DNA of 52,523 bases from Candidatus Phocaeicola faecipullorum (GTDB taxonomy: Bacteria > Bacteroidota > Bacteroidia > Bacteroidales > Bacteroidaceae), in assembly GCA_018884025.1 (NCBI GenBank), contig JAHLFB010000249.1:1-52523 (forward strand), read 5' to 3'. The position numbers were made by a program, and so were the translations under genes. The notes below the pieces were generated by a model. It had not been told where the DNA came from. It saw only the letters and a list, made by a program, of their open reading frames with translations, and searched no databases. Positions 26,767-36,019 of this stretch are shown piece after piece. Each line of letters starts with the position of its first letter. The first letter of the stretch is position 1.

Positions 26767-27275
26767 TTGAAATAGGATTACGTGCTCCTGAACCGGAAGA
26801 TCTGGAAATCATGCTGGCTGTAGAAAATGATCCGGGGTTATGGGAACATAGCAGCGAGAATACCGGACCATACACTCGGTTTCAGATGAAGCAGTATATA
26901 GCCGGTAATACTAATGATATTTTTACCGACCGTCAATTAAGGTTGATGATAACGCTTACCGATGGTAGAATAGCCGGTATTGTAGATGTTTTCGATTTTG
27001 ATGTGAGAAACAATAAGGCAGAAGTTGGAATAGTGGTATTGTCTGAATTTCGTGGAATGGGAGTGGGGCGTAGTGCCATGAATAAACTGGAGGAACATTG
27101 TTTCGATTTCCTTGGCATTAACCAGTTGTATTCGTATGTCAGATGTGACAATATGTCCGGGCGCAATCTTTTCCGCTCATGTGGCTTTACAGAGACGGCT
27201 GTGTTAAAGTCATGGTTGCGCCGCGGAAATGGATATTATGATGTGTGTCTTTATCAGAAAATTGCTGGCAGATAA
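26763..27275 (+). CDS. GNAT family N-acetyltransferase (RimJ/RimL-like)
   Basis: 170 residues with the GNAT core: acceptor-side strand LRLMITLTDGRIAGIVDVFDFD, then NNKAEVGIVVLSEFRGMGVGRSAM, where RGMGVG is the acetyl-CoA pyrophosphate-binding loop (Q/RxxGxG/A), and C-terminal NLFRSCGFTETAVLKSWLRRGNGYYDVCLYQK typical of the RimJ/RimL or SpeG group. Substrate unknown. It starts inside the end of the membrane protein gene (4-bp overlap) and is convergent with yqgE, only 6 bp away. Confidence 0.9.
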   Translation: MIEIGLRAPEPEDLEIMLAVENDPGLWEHSSENTGPYTRFQMKQYIAGNTNDIFTDRQLRLMITLTDGRIAGIVDVFDFDVRNNKAEVGIVVLSEFRGMGVGRSAMNKLEEHCFDFLGINQLYSYVRCDNMSGRNLFRSCGFTETAVLKSWLRRGNGYYDVCLYQKIAGR

Positions 27276-27281
27276 AGTGTG

Positions 27282-27872
27282 TTAGTTCAATGAAGGTATG
27301 GAAGGATATTGTGCCCATGTGCGGTATGGTTCTCCCATGTCATTCAATGTATTGGTCCATAAATCTTTATAGCTTTCCTTGAAGAATCTTTCTTTGGATA
27401 GCTCACTTACAATCCATGAGTTTTCTTCTATCTCTGATTGCAACTGGTTTTCTTCCCATCCTGCATATCCGAGATAAAAACGTGCTCTCTCCATTATCGG
27501 ATTTCCGGATTTGATGTATTGTATCATCTGGTTGAAATCTCCGTTCATGAATAATCCGTTTCCCAAAGATAATGAGTCTTTTATTTCTTCTATATCGTGG
27601 ATAAAAAACATCGTGTCGCGTCCTACCGGACCACCTTTGTAAACAGGTATTGATGGCATGTCTTTTAGTTCCGGCACAAGTTCATTCAACGAAACATGGT
27701 ATCTGAAATCCTTGTTTAATACTACTCCCATATCACCGTTTTCTTCATGGTTTACCATTAGTACAACAGTGCGTGAGAAATGATAATCACTTAGAAGTGG
27801 GGATGCAATGAGAATTCTGCCTTTGCTGGGGGCTATGTTGTTCGATTTTACCTGAAATAGTTCTTCGTACAT
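27282..27872 (-). CDS. YqgE/AlgH family protein
   Basis: 196 residues from ATG 27872. The family signature is plain: KGRILIASPLLSDYHFSRTVVLMVNHEENGDMGVVLNK at the N-terminus, VYKGGPVGRDTMFFIH in the middle and YLGYAGWEENQLQSEI. The biochemical role of YqgE is not settled. An in-frame ATG at 27917 would overlap the upstream acetyltransferase gene and add residues that the family lacks, so 27872 is chosen. It is probably co-transcribed with that gene. Confidence 0.93.
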   Translation of the reverse strand: MYEELFQVKSNNIAPSKGRILIASPLLSDYHFSRTVVLMVNHEENGDMGVVLNKDFRYHVSLNELVPELKDMPSIPVYKGGPVGRDTMFFIHDIEEIKDSLSLGNGLFMNGDFNQMIQYIKSGNPIMERARFYLGYAGWEENQLQSEIEENSWIVSELSKERFFKESYKDLWTNTLNDMGEPYRTWAQYPSIPSLN

Positions 27873-27894
27873 GTTTTTTTTATTTATATCGTTT

Positions 27895-28380
27895 TTATAG
27901 AATAAGTTCATAATCAATTACGTCAAGATATTTTCCGAATTTCATTCCTACTTTCTTGAAATGTGAAACACGTTCAAATCCTAATTTCTCGTGTAGGGTG
28001 AAACTTCTTTCGTTACCTTCCGTTATACATGCTATAAGTGTCATGTAGTTACGTTTTCTACATTCACTGATTAGTTTTTCCATAAGCATTTTTCCTATTC
28101 CTTTACCGGTATTCTCTGGTGAGACGTAAACGGTGGTTTCAAGTGTACGGCTGTAGGCGTCTTTTTCTTTCCATGGGTGAGCATAGCAGAATCCGGCAAT
28201 ATTTCCATCGTCCAGTCTGTAAACAAAGTAAGGATAAGATGTGGAAAGTGTTTCTATACGCTTTAACATTTTAGAGACTGTCCATTCTTCTGTGTCGAAA
28301 GTTGCTACACTCTCACGGACATAGTGATTATATATGGCAGTAATTTTTTCTGCATCCGAGTTTAATACTTCTGTAATCAT
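27895..28380 (-). CDS. GNAT family N-acetyltransferase (phosphinothricin acetyltransferase-like)
   Basis: 161 residues. Pat-like features: IYNHYVRESVATFDTEEW at the N-terminus, AGFCYAHPWKEKDAYSRTLETTVYVSP before the acetyl-CoA loop NTGKGIGKMLM, and LHEKLGFERVSHFKKVGMKFGKYLDVIDYELIL at the end. Enzymes of this group acetylate small amines or amino acid analogues; the real substrate is unknown. ATG 28380 is chosen over 28407 because a -7 element (28405-28412) overlaps the upstream candidate. Confidence 0.9.
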   Translation of the reverse strand: MITEVLNSDAEKITAIYNHYVRESVATFDTEEWTVSKMLKRIETLSTSYPYFVYRLDDGNIAGFCYAHPWKEKDAYSRTLETTVYVSPENTGKGIGKMLMEKLISECRKRNYMTLIACITEGNERSFTLHEKLGFERVSHFKKVGMKFGKYLDVIDYELIL

Positions 28381-28404
28381 TGTATCGAGTGATTTTACGT
28401 AAAA

Positions 28405-28412
28405 CAAATATA
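28405..28412 (-). promoter_or_regulatory. -7 promoter element for the Pat-like gene
   Basis: On the minus strand this reads TATATTTG, matching TAnnTTTG, about 25 bp before ATG 28380. Confidence 0.55.
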
Positions 28413-28506
28413 CGATAATTCTTTTAGAATATAACTGATTTTAGGTATTTATGCTTGTAGTATTGCATAAATTGAGATGTGATATTGAAGTCAATGGTAT
28501 TTTTCC

Positions 28507-28514
28507 TATCTTTG
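28507..28514 (+). promoter_or_regulatory. -7 promoter element for the His-rich protein and TonB receptor
   Basis: TATCTTTG matches TAnnTTTG and lies about 30 bp before ATG 28544. Confidence 0.6.
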
Positions 28515-28543
28515 CAGCGGAAATCAAATTTTAGAGAATAAAA

Positions 28544-28903
28544 ATGTCAAAACATACGCGCATATGGTGTAGGACTCTGGCATCGCTGTTTCTTACAATT
28601 TTTCTGGCATATTATGCCATAATCTCTGCGTATGCGCATGTTCACGTGGTGAACGGTGTGATGGTAGTGCATTCCCACCCGTTTTCTGACCAGCATTCTC
28701 ATACTGCCGGACAAACTCTGGTTCTCCATTTCCTTACAGATTTTCATTCTTTGGAGGCTTCTGAACCATATTTTGTAGAGTCTCCTTATCAACCTGTCTT
28801 TTTAATTGATTATGTAGAGCATGTTCCGACATGTGTGTTGCCGGATTTTGATTCCGGCATAAGTCTGCGTGCTCCTCCTTATTCTTCATTTCTATTTGTA
28901 TAA
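28544..28903 (+). CDS. Small exported His-rich protein, possible metal binder
   Basis: 119 residues. A hydrophobic N-terminal segment (about 10-30, ending ISAYA) serves as signal peptide or anchor. The mature start is dense in His: AHVHVVNGVMVVHSHPFSDQ followed by HSHT, and two further His downstream. Such clusters bind zinc, copper or heme. It lies 103 bp upstream of the TonB receptor gene with no terminator seen between, so the two are probably one transcription unit concerned with metal or heme uptake. The family is not recognised by name; a short periplasmic or surface metal-binding helper is the best inference. Confidence 0.7.
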   Translation: MSKHTRIWCRTLASLFLTIFLAYYAIISAYAHVHVVNGVMVVHSHPFSDQHSHTAGQTLVLHFLTDFHSLEASEPYFVESPYQPVFLIDYVEHVPTCVLPDFDSGISLRAPPYSSFLFV

Positions 28904-29006
28904 TAAGACATCATTATATGATGTTGTGTCTTTTCGTGTCTGTATTTCTATATAGGCATTGAATTAATACGTCGTAACTTTTTATCAAATTTATATCAAT
29001 AAAGAA

Positions 29007-31328
29007 ATGAAGAAATTATCAATATTCATTTCGGCTCTTTTGTGTGCCATGGTCAGCATGGCGGCAGGGGTCGATAACAGCCCTGTGAAAGAGGGTAACG
29101 TAATTACAGGTCACGTAATAGAAAAAGGAACAGAAAACAGTCTTCCATATGCTACAGTCATTATAGTGGAAACAGGTGAGGGTACTGTAACAGATACTGA
29201 CGGATATTTCAAACTGAAAAAAGTTCCTGCAGGTAAATATACATTGAAAGTGAATTCTGTGGGATATGCACAGCAGACTAAGGAGGTGAATGTAAGTGAC
29301 GAATATACTGTAGATGTACATTTTGTCCTCTCGGAAGAAACTATCATGACAGATGAAGTCGTGGTGTCTGCCAACAGAAATGAGACAAGCAGAAAGCTTG
29401 CTCCAGTGGTGGTGAATGTGATGAACAATAAGCTGTTTGAAATGGTTAACTCTACCGATTTGGCCAAGTCGCTTAACTATCAGTCGGGCTTGCGCGTGGA
29501 GAACAATTGTCAGAACTGCGGTTTCCCTCAGGTGCGTATAAATGGTCTTGAAGGTCCATACTCGCAGATACTTATCAATAGCCGTCCGGTGATGAGTGCA
29601 TTGTCGGGGGTGTATGGTCTTGAGCAGATTCCTGTGAATATGATTGAGAGAGTAGAGGTAGTGCGTGGCGGTGGCTCAGCTCTTTTCGGTGCAAATGCTG
29701 TCGGTGGTACTATCAATATCATAACCAAAGATCCGGTGAACAATTCTTTCCAGGTTTCTACAAATATGTCCAATTTAGGAGGAAAATCTTGGGAACAGTA
29801 TATGGGAGCGAATGCCTCTCTTGTATCTTCAGATAATACATATGGTATAGCATTGTATCAGTCTTACAGAAACAGAAATCCGTACGACGCAGATGGCGAC
29901 GGTTTCTCGGAACTGGGTAAACTGAATATGAATACCTTCGGACTCAGAGCTTATTACCGCCCGACTCATTTCAGCCGTATCAGTCTGGAATATCATACTA
30001 CAAATGAATTCAGACGGGGTGGTAGTAATTTTGACCTTCAGCCTCATGAGGCAGATATCTGTGAGCAGACAAAGCATATAATAAACAGCGGTGGTCTGAC
30101 ATACGACGTGTTTTTTAAGGAGTATCGTCATAAACTATCTGTTTACGGTTCTGTACAACATATAGATAGAAACAGCTATTATGGGACTCAGGAACTTGAT
30201 GATCCGGGAAAGGCATACGGAACGACTGACGACCTTACAGCCGTAGGTGGAGCAATGTATGTAGGCAATATGGATAAGTGTCTCTTCTCTCCGGCTACTT
30301 TCACCGGTGGTCTGGAATATCAGTATAACGCTTTGCATGACATCATGGCAGGATATAACCGCGATTTGAAGCAGGATGTGAAGGTGGCCAGCGCATACGC
30401 CCAGAACGAGTGGAAAATGGACAAGTTCACTTTGTTGGCCGGATTCCGTCTTGACAAGCATAATCTTGTGGATAATGTGATATTCAGTCCGCGTGTGAAT
30501 GCCTTATGGAAACCATCGGATAATGTACAGGGACGTTTGACATGGTCAACAGGTTTCCGTGCTCCACAGGCATACGATGAAGATCTTCACGTAGCTGCCG
30601 TAGGTGGTGAGGCCATGATAATCCGTCTGGCTGAAGGATTGAAGCCTGAGCGTTCAAACAGTTTCAGTGGTTCGGTGGACTGGAGTGCTTCGTTCGGTCA
30701 TTTCCAGTCAAATCTTTTGGTGGAAGGCTTCTATACAATGCTTGACGATGTATTCTATCTTAAAAATATAGGTGAGGGCGATCAGCCTGGAACTACCATA
30801 CAGGAACGCTGCAACGGACGTGGAGCAAGGGTATATGGAGCAAATATCGACTATAAGATTGCTCATGGCAGGGATGCCCAGTTACAGTTAGGTTTTACTG
30901 CGCAGCAAAGCAGATATACAGAGGCTGTTTATTGGAGTGAGGATGCAGATGTGGTACCTACAAAGAAGATGACGCGTACTCCTGACCTTTATGGTTACTT
31001 TACGTTTACTTCGGCTCCGTTCAAGAACAAAAATTTTGATTTCTCATTGTCGGGAGTATATACAGGACGTATGCTGGTTCCTCACTTTGCCGGTTATATA
31101 GAGAAAGATGTTCTTGAAAAAACTCCGGATTTTATGGAACTGAACTTGAAACTTAACTACACTTTTGTATTGAACGACCATCTGAAACTTCAGTTGAGTG
31201 GTGGTGTGAACAATATGTTCAATGCTTTCCAGAAGGATTTGGACAAAGGCATAGGACGTGATTCAAAATATTTTTATGGCCCTACACAGCCGAGAACTAT
31301 ATTTATCGGAATAAAATTCTTCAATTAA
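29007..31328 (+). CDS. TonB-dependent outer membrane receptor (metal/heme type)
   Basis: 773 residues. Signal peptide 1-20; carboxypeptidase-like regulatory domain about 33-115 (ENSLPYATVIIVETGEGTV, then DGYFKLKKVPAGKYTLKV); plug domain about 118-245 with RVEVVRGGGSALFGANAVGG; then a 22-strand-type barrel ending in the terminal Phe-Asn of IFIGIKFFN. A CxxC in the plug (NNCQNCGFPQVRINGLEG) is a feature of the HmuR/BtuB-like group in Bacteroidales rather than of SusC. No SusD gene follows, which supports metal, heme or cobalamin as substrate. The His-rich upstream protein points to a metal. The stop codon runs directly into the 31334-31421 repeat array. Confidence 0.92.
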   Translation: MKKLSIFISALLCAMVSMAAGVDNSPVKEGNVITGHVIEKGTENSLPYATVIIVETGEGTVTDTDGYFKLKKVPAGKYTLKVNSVGYAQQTKEVNVSDEYTVDVHFVLSEETIMTDEVVVSANRNETSRKLAPVVVNVMNNKLFEMVNSTDLAKSLNYQSGLRVENNCQNCGFPQVRINGLEGPYSQILINSRPVMSALSGVYGLEQIPVNMIERVEVVRGGGSALFGANAVGGTINIITKDPVNNSFQVSTNMSNLGGKSWEQYMGANASLVSSDNTYGIALYQSYRNRNPYDADGDGFSELGKLNMNTFGLRAYYRPTHFSRISLEYHTTNEFRRGGSNFDLQPHEADICEQTKHIINSGGLTYDVFFKEYRHKLSVYGSVQHIDRNSYYGTQELDDPGKAYGTTDDLTAVGGAMYVGNMDKCLFSPATFTGGLEYQYNALHDIMAGYNRDLKQDVKVASAYAQNEWKMDKFTLLAGFRLDKHNLVDNVIFSPRVNALWKPSDNVQGRLTWSTGFRAPQAYDEDLHVAAVGGEAMIIRLAEGLKPERSNSFSGSVDWSASFGHFQSNLLVEGFYTMLDDVFYLKNIGEGDQPGTTIQERCNGRGARVYGANIDYKIAHGRDAQLQLGFTAQQSRYTEAVYWSEDADVVPTKKMTRTPDLYGYFTFTSAPFKNKNFDFSLSGVYTGRMLVPHFAGYIEKDVLEKTPDFMELNLKLNYTFVLNDHLKLQLSGGVNNMFNAFQKDLDKGIGRDSKYFYGPTQPRTIFIGIKFFN

Positions 31329-31333
31329 AGACT

Positions 31334-31421
31334 GTTTAATAATCATTTGGAAAACATTCAGGCGGTGTTCAATGAACGTTCACTAAACGTTCTCTGAACA
31401 CCGCCTGAACGGTTTCTAAAT
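31334..31421. repeat. 11-bp-step repeat array with 15-bp hairpin arms
   Basis: Eight 11-mers follow the TonB gene stop by 5 bp and fill much of the gap to the convergent TolC-like gene. Examples: GTTTAATAATC (31334), ATTCAGGCGGT (31356), GTTCAATGAAC (31367), GTTCACTAAAC (31378), GTTCTCTGAAC (31389). TTCAGGCGGTGTTCA (31357-31371) and TGAACACCGCCTGAA (31395-31409) are perfect inverted repeats. It may end transcription from both sides. Confidence 0.8.
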
Positions 31422-31458
31422 ATCTCCTAGCCTAAAATAGGTTGACTCTTTTATCTAT

Positions 31459-32853
31459 TTATTTGGTCCCTTGTGACCATCCGCCGCCAAGAGCCTTGTA
31501 TAGATTTACAAGAGTAATCTGCTTGTCGCGTATGGCATTACTTAATCCAATCTGCGCATCCAGATAACCACGCTGTGCGTCCAGCAAATCGATATATCCG
31601 ATAACACCGTTGATATATTGCAGTTCGGCAAGGTCAAGAGCACTTTTCGAAGCCTGCTCCAGTCTTAATCTGGTTTCGTATATATCACGTGTCTTGTTGA
31701 ATTCCACGATAGCGTTTCTTGCATCCTTGAATGCGTTTAGCACTGCTTTCTCATAGGCATATGTAGCCTGCTCGTATGCGGCTTTCTTGGCTTTCAGCGC
31801 TGCGCGGTTCTTGCCGAAATTAAATATTGGAGTAATGAGCGAACCGGCAATAAGATGATGCGGAGATTTGAAAATATCTTTTAATTCTTCACTTTCTGCT
31901 CCGTATGATGCTGTCAAAGTCAGTCTTGGAAACATATTTGTGAATGCCATTCCAACGGCAGCATTAGCTGCTATGAGAGACTGTTCCGCTTGTCTTACAT
32001 CCGGACGTCTTTCCAGAAGACTTGACGGTAAACCTACAGGTAGGGTGGTCGGCAACAACACATCTTCAGGCAGCACCGAGCGGTTTATATGATGTGGATA
32101 TTCACCTGTCAGGAAAGCTATCTCGTTTTCTTTTAATGATATTTTCTTCTCCAGGTCTGGAACTAAAGTAGCTGTTCTTGCCAATTCCACCTGAGCTTGT
32201 CTGAACGCTGTCTCGTTTGTTAATCCACCTTCATATCTGATTCTGGCAAGATACAGACTTTCACGTCTGGCATCAACAGTCTTTCGTACTATGGCTAACT
32301 CGTTGTCCAATGCTACCAACTCGAAATATGATTGTGCCATTTGTGCTATAAGGCTCATTTTCAGAGCGCGCTGATTTTCTATAGACCCCATAAAATCAGC
32401 CATACTCTTGTCACGTGCCCAACGTAGGTTACCCCACAAATCAAGCTCCCATGAAACCCCTAATTTTATATCAAACTCATTGTCAAGTGAGGGATTGTTA
32501 CCACCATAATTTTCTTTTTCGTTCTCAGCATATATTTTGTTTGTTATAGCCGGAAACATGTTAGCCCAGTCGATGCGCTTCATTGCGGCCAGTTCTTTGA
32601 TACGTGCACCGGCTATAAGCATATCCTTGTTATATTCAAGTGTTTTTCTTATTAAAGCCTGCAGTGTAGTATCCGTATAAAGTTCTTCCCAAGGGAAATC
32701 ACCCATAGATGTACTGTCCATGCTCATGCTGTCAAGCACTTCAGGCATCTCAATCTGAGGACGTGTATAGTGCTTTCCTAATTGGCAACCACCAATAGTG
32801 GAAGCCATCAGGAATATGAATGTCATTCTAAATATAGATGCTATATGTTTCAT
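31459..32853 (-). CDS. Outer membrane efflux lipoprotein (TolC/NodT family)
   Basis: 464 residues. The signal peptide ends in a lipobox (STIGGC, Cys23), as is usual for NodT-type outer membrane factors. Two outer membrane efflux repeats follow, each with long amphipathic helices that form the periplasmic tunnel; RRPDVRQAEQSLIAANAAVGMAFTNMFPRLTL is the typical start of the second. It is the last gene of the RND operon, 3 bp after the pump gene. Confidence 0.93.
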   Translation of the reverse strand: MKHIASIFRMTFIFLMASTIGGCQLGKHYTRPQIEMPEVLDSMSMDSTSMGDFPWEELYTDTTLQALIRKTLEYNKDMLIAGARIKELAAMKRIDWANMFPAITNKIYAENEKENYGGNNPSLDNEFDIKLGVSWELDLWGNLRWARDKSMADFMGSIENQRALKMSLIAQMAQSYFELVALDNELAIVRKTVDARRESLYLARIRYEGGLTNETAFRQAQVELARTATLVPDLEKKISLKENEIAFLTGEYPHHINRSVLPEDVLLPTTLPVGLPSSLLERRPDVRQAEQSLIAANAAVGMAFTNMFPRLTLTASYGAESEELKDIFKSPHHLIAGSLITPIFNFGKNRAALKAKKAAYEQATYAYEKAVLNAFKDARNAIVEFNKTRDIYETRLRLEQASKSALDLAELQYINGVIGYIDLLDAQRGYLDAQIGLSNAIRDKQITLVNLYKALGGGWSQGTK

Positions 32854-32856
32854 ATG

Positions 32857-35800
32857 TTATGCTTTCTTTATGTTGATACGTTTCTGTTTCATTTTGCCTG
32901 TTGCCTTGTATATCATTACGAAGAAGAAAGGAACAAGCACTATACCTACTGTAACGGCTATAATCATTCCGAAGAATACTCCTGTACCGATTGCCTGTCG
33001 GCTCGCTGATCCCGGACCTGTAGCCAATACCATAGGAAGCATACCAAGGATGAATGCCAGTGATGTCATAAGGATAGGGCGGAAACGTAATTGTGCCGCA
33101 TGTATGGCTGATTCTACCACATCCCTGCCTTTATCAACCTCGTCTTTAGCAAATTCCACGATAAGGATGGCATTCTTTGCGGCAAGACCGATAAGCATTA
33201 CAAGACCAATCTGGAAGTAGGTATCGTTTTCAAGTCCGCATAATGTTACTCCGGCGTATGCTCCGAGCACTGCAACCGGAAGTGAAATCAATACTGCGAT
33301 AGGCACTGTCCAGCTTTCATAAAGAGCTGCAAGGAACAGGAATACGAACAGGAATACCAATGTAAGAATTATACCAGTCTGTCCGCCGGCCTGTTTTTCC
33401 TGATATGACAGACCGCTCCATTCCACTCCAATGTTGTCTGGTAATTTGTCGTGTGCTATCTGTTCCAGAATTTCCATTACCTGACCAGAGCTGGCACCGT
33501 TGGCTGTTGTACCACGTATAACAGATGTGTTGAACATATTGAAACGTTTTATACTACCAGGTCCTGTGGTATAATCTGTTGTTCCAAGTGCAGTAAGCGG
33601 AATCATGTCGCCTGCTGAGCCTTTAACGAAGAACAGACCAATATTTTCTCTCTGCTGGCGATAAGGAGCTTCAGCCTGGATATATACACGGTAGATACGG
33701 TTGAACATGTTGAAGTCGTTCACATAAACCGAACCTGTGTAGGTCTTCATTGTAGAGAATACATCTGCCATTGGCACTCCTGATAGTTTCACCTTGTCGC
33801 GGTCAACATCGAAATACAACTGAGGAATTTCAGCCTGCAGTGATGATGACAGACCTGCAATTTCTTTATGCATTGAAGCATAATGCATCAGGGTGTCTGT
33901 AGCACGTACAAGATCGTCGTATGTAGCTTCACCTCTTGCTTCAAGCTGCATTTCAAAACCTCCGGCTGTACCAAGTCCTGGAATTACCGGTGGAGTAGAA
34001 AGGAATACCTTGCTTTCCGGATAAGTTTCCAGTTCTTTTTGTACTCTATCCATTACCTCGTCTATGGTAGTATTGTCACGTTCTTTCCACTCTTTCAAGA
34101 TGACTGTTAGCTGGCTTCTTGCCTGGCTTGTGCCGACACGTGGACTGCTACCTGTAACATTTTGTACATACTCAACAGCAGGATCTTTCATTATGAAGTC
34201 AATAGCTCTCTCTGTAACCTTACGTGTACGTTCAAGTGTAGCAGTTTCAGGCAATTCAAGCTCTACAGTGAAATATCCCTGGTCTTCTACCGGAAGGAAG
34301 CTTGTTGGAACTAATCTGTGGAATACATATATAAATATGAGAACCATACCAAATCCAACCATAACACGGCGAGGATTCTTGATTACACGTTTTATATATT
34401 TTACGTATTGGTTATTACCAATTCCCAACCATTTGTTTATCCAGTTGAATACTCTGTTTTTAGGCTTATTGGGATCTGTAGGTTTAAGTATGAGTGAACA
34501 CATTACAGGGCTCAGAGTCAGTGCTACAACGGTAGAGATAAGAACTGATACTACAATTGTTACAGTAAACTGCCTGTATAATTGTCCCGTAATACCAGAG
34601 AGGAAACTAACAGGTACGAATACGGCCGCAAGTACAAGTGATGTGGCTATGACGGCACCGGCCAGCCCTTCCATCGCTTTTTTCGTTGCCTCGTAAGGAC
34701 TGAGTTTTTCTTCATCCATTATACGTTCGACATTTTCTACCACCACTATGGCATCGTCCACCACTATACCTATGGCAAGTACCAATCCCAGCAATGTAAG
34801 TATGTTTAGCGAGAATCCGAATATCAGCATGAATCCGAAGGTTCCGATTAATGATATTGGAACAGCCACAACCGGAATAAGGGTAGCCCTCCAACTTTGT
34901 AATGACAGGAATACCACAATAATAACCAGAAACAATGCTTCGAACAGTGTTTTGTAAACTTCGTGTATTGACTGCGAAATATAGTCTGTCATATCGAATG
35001 GGAAATTGTATTCCAGACCTTCAGGGAATGTCTGGCTTATTTCTTCCATTGCTTTTTTAACATTTTCCGCTACTTCCATCGCATTTGCTCCCGGAAGCAT
35101 ATAGATACCTAGTACAGCCGCATTTCCGCCGTTTATACCACTTTCAGTACTATATGATGAGGCTTCGAGAGAAACTCTCGCCACATCTTTCATTCTGATG
35201 AGAGAACCGTCAGGATTAGCTCTAAGAACTATTTCTTCGAATTGTGATGCTGAGGAAAGACGTCCCTGTGCTGTGATAGGTACAGTGATATCTATACCGC
35301 TAGACATAGGTTGCTGTCCTAAAACTCCTGCCGCCGATTCACGGTTCTGGTCTTTCAGGGCACTTTGCAAATCTTGTACTGTCAGTCCGTAGTTCGCGAG
35401 TTTTGCCGGGTCAACCCAAATCTGCATAGCATAATAGCGGCTACCGATGTTTGAAACTCTACCTACTCCGGGAATACGGCGTAGAAGGTCCAGAACGTAA
35501 AGTGTGGCAAAGTTACTAAGATAGATTTCGTCAAACTTAGGGTCGTCAGATACTAATGTAAGGGTCATAAGCTGGCTGGCAGCCTGTTTCTCCACTTCGA
35601 TACCGTTCTGAACAACTTCCGCCGGAAGTCTTGATTCAGCCAGTTTCACACGGTTCTGTATTTCAACGGATGCCATATCAGGGTCGGCGGAAATGTCGAA
35701 AGTGACAGTAGCCGAGAAACTACCTGTATTAGAACTGTTTGATTCCATATAAAGCATTCCCGGAGTACCATTAAGTTCCTGCTCGATAGGAGTTGCCACA

Positions 35801-35982
35801 GCCTGAGAAACAGTTACTGCACTCGCACCAGGATATGAGGCACTGATTTTAACCACAGGCGGAGTAATCTGTGGGTATTGGTCTATAGGAAGCATCATCA
35901 ATCCTATGATACCTACTATGACAATAAGTATTGAGATGACAGCCGAGAATACCGGTCTGTCTATAAAGAAACTTACTTTCAT
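32857..35982 (-). CDS. RND multidrug efflux permease (HAE-1 family, AcrB-like)
   Basis: 1041 residues with 12 membrane segments and two large periplasmic loops. The N-terminus FFIDRPVFSAVISILIVIVG is typical. The proton-relay acidic residues are in GLVLAIGIVVDDAIVVVENVERIM (helix 4, two adjacent Asp), and the helix 10 region shows GLAAKNAILIVEFAKDE. The DUF-like docking domain and gating regions are complete. It exports drugs, bile acids or detergents from the periplasm and inner membrane through the trimeric complex with the 36020 adaptor and the 31459 channel. Gene order adaptor-pump-channel and close spacing show one operon. Confidence 0.96.
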   Translation of the reverse strand: MKVSFFIDRPVFSAVISILIVIVGIIGLMMLPIDQYPQITPPVVKISASYPGASAVTVSQAVATPIEQELNGTPGMLYMESNSSNTGSFSATVTFDISADPDMASVEIQNRVKLAESRLPAEVVQNGIEVEKQAASQLMTLTLVSDDPKFDEIYLSNFATLYVLDLLRRIPGVGRVSNIGSRYYAMQIWVDPAKLANYGLTVQDLQSALKDQNRESAAGVLGQQPMSSGIDITVPITAQGRLSSASQFEEIVLRANPDGSLIRMKDVARVSLEASSYSTESGINGGNAAVLGIYMLPGANAMEVAENVKKAMEEISQTFPEGLEYNFPFDMTDYISQSIHEVYKTLFEALFLVIIVVFLSLQSWRATLIPVVAVPISLIGTFGFMLIFGFSLNILTLLGLVLAIGIVVDDAIVVVENVERIMDEEKLSPYEATKKAMEGLAGAVIATSLVLAAVFVPVSFLSGITGQLYRQFTVTIVVSVLISTVVALTLSPVMCSLILKPTDPNKPKNRVFNWINKWLGIGNNQYVKYIKRVIKNPRRVMVGFGMVLIFIYVFHRLVPTSFLPVEDQGYFTVELELPETATLERTRKVTERAIDFIMKDPAVEYVQNVTGSSPRVGTSQARSQLTVILKEWKERDNTTIDEVMDRVQKELETYPESKVFLSTPPVIPGLGTAGGFEMQLEARGEATYDDLVRATDTLMHYASMHKEIAGLSSSLQAEIPQLYFDVDRDKVKLSGVPMADVFSTMKTYTGSVYVNDFNMFNRIYRVYIQAEAPYRQQRENIGLFFVKGSAGDMIPLTALGTTDYTTGPGSIKRFNMFNTSVIRGTTANGASSGQVMEILEQIAHDKLPDNIGVEWSGLSYQEKQAGGQTGIILTLVFLFVFLFLAALYESWTVPIAVLISLPVAVLGAYAGVTLCGLENDTYFQIGLVMLIGLAAKNAILIVEFAKDEVDKGRDVVESAIHAAQLRFRPILMTSLAFILGMLPMVLATGPGSASRQAIGTGVFFGMIIAVTVGIVLVPFFFVMIYKATGKMKQKRINIKKA

Positions 35983-36019
35983 AAATGTGTAGCTTGGTTA
36001 GTTTACCTCTGTGTTAATT

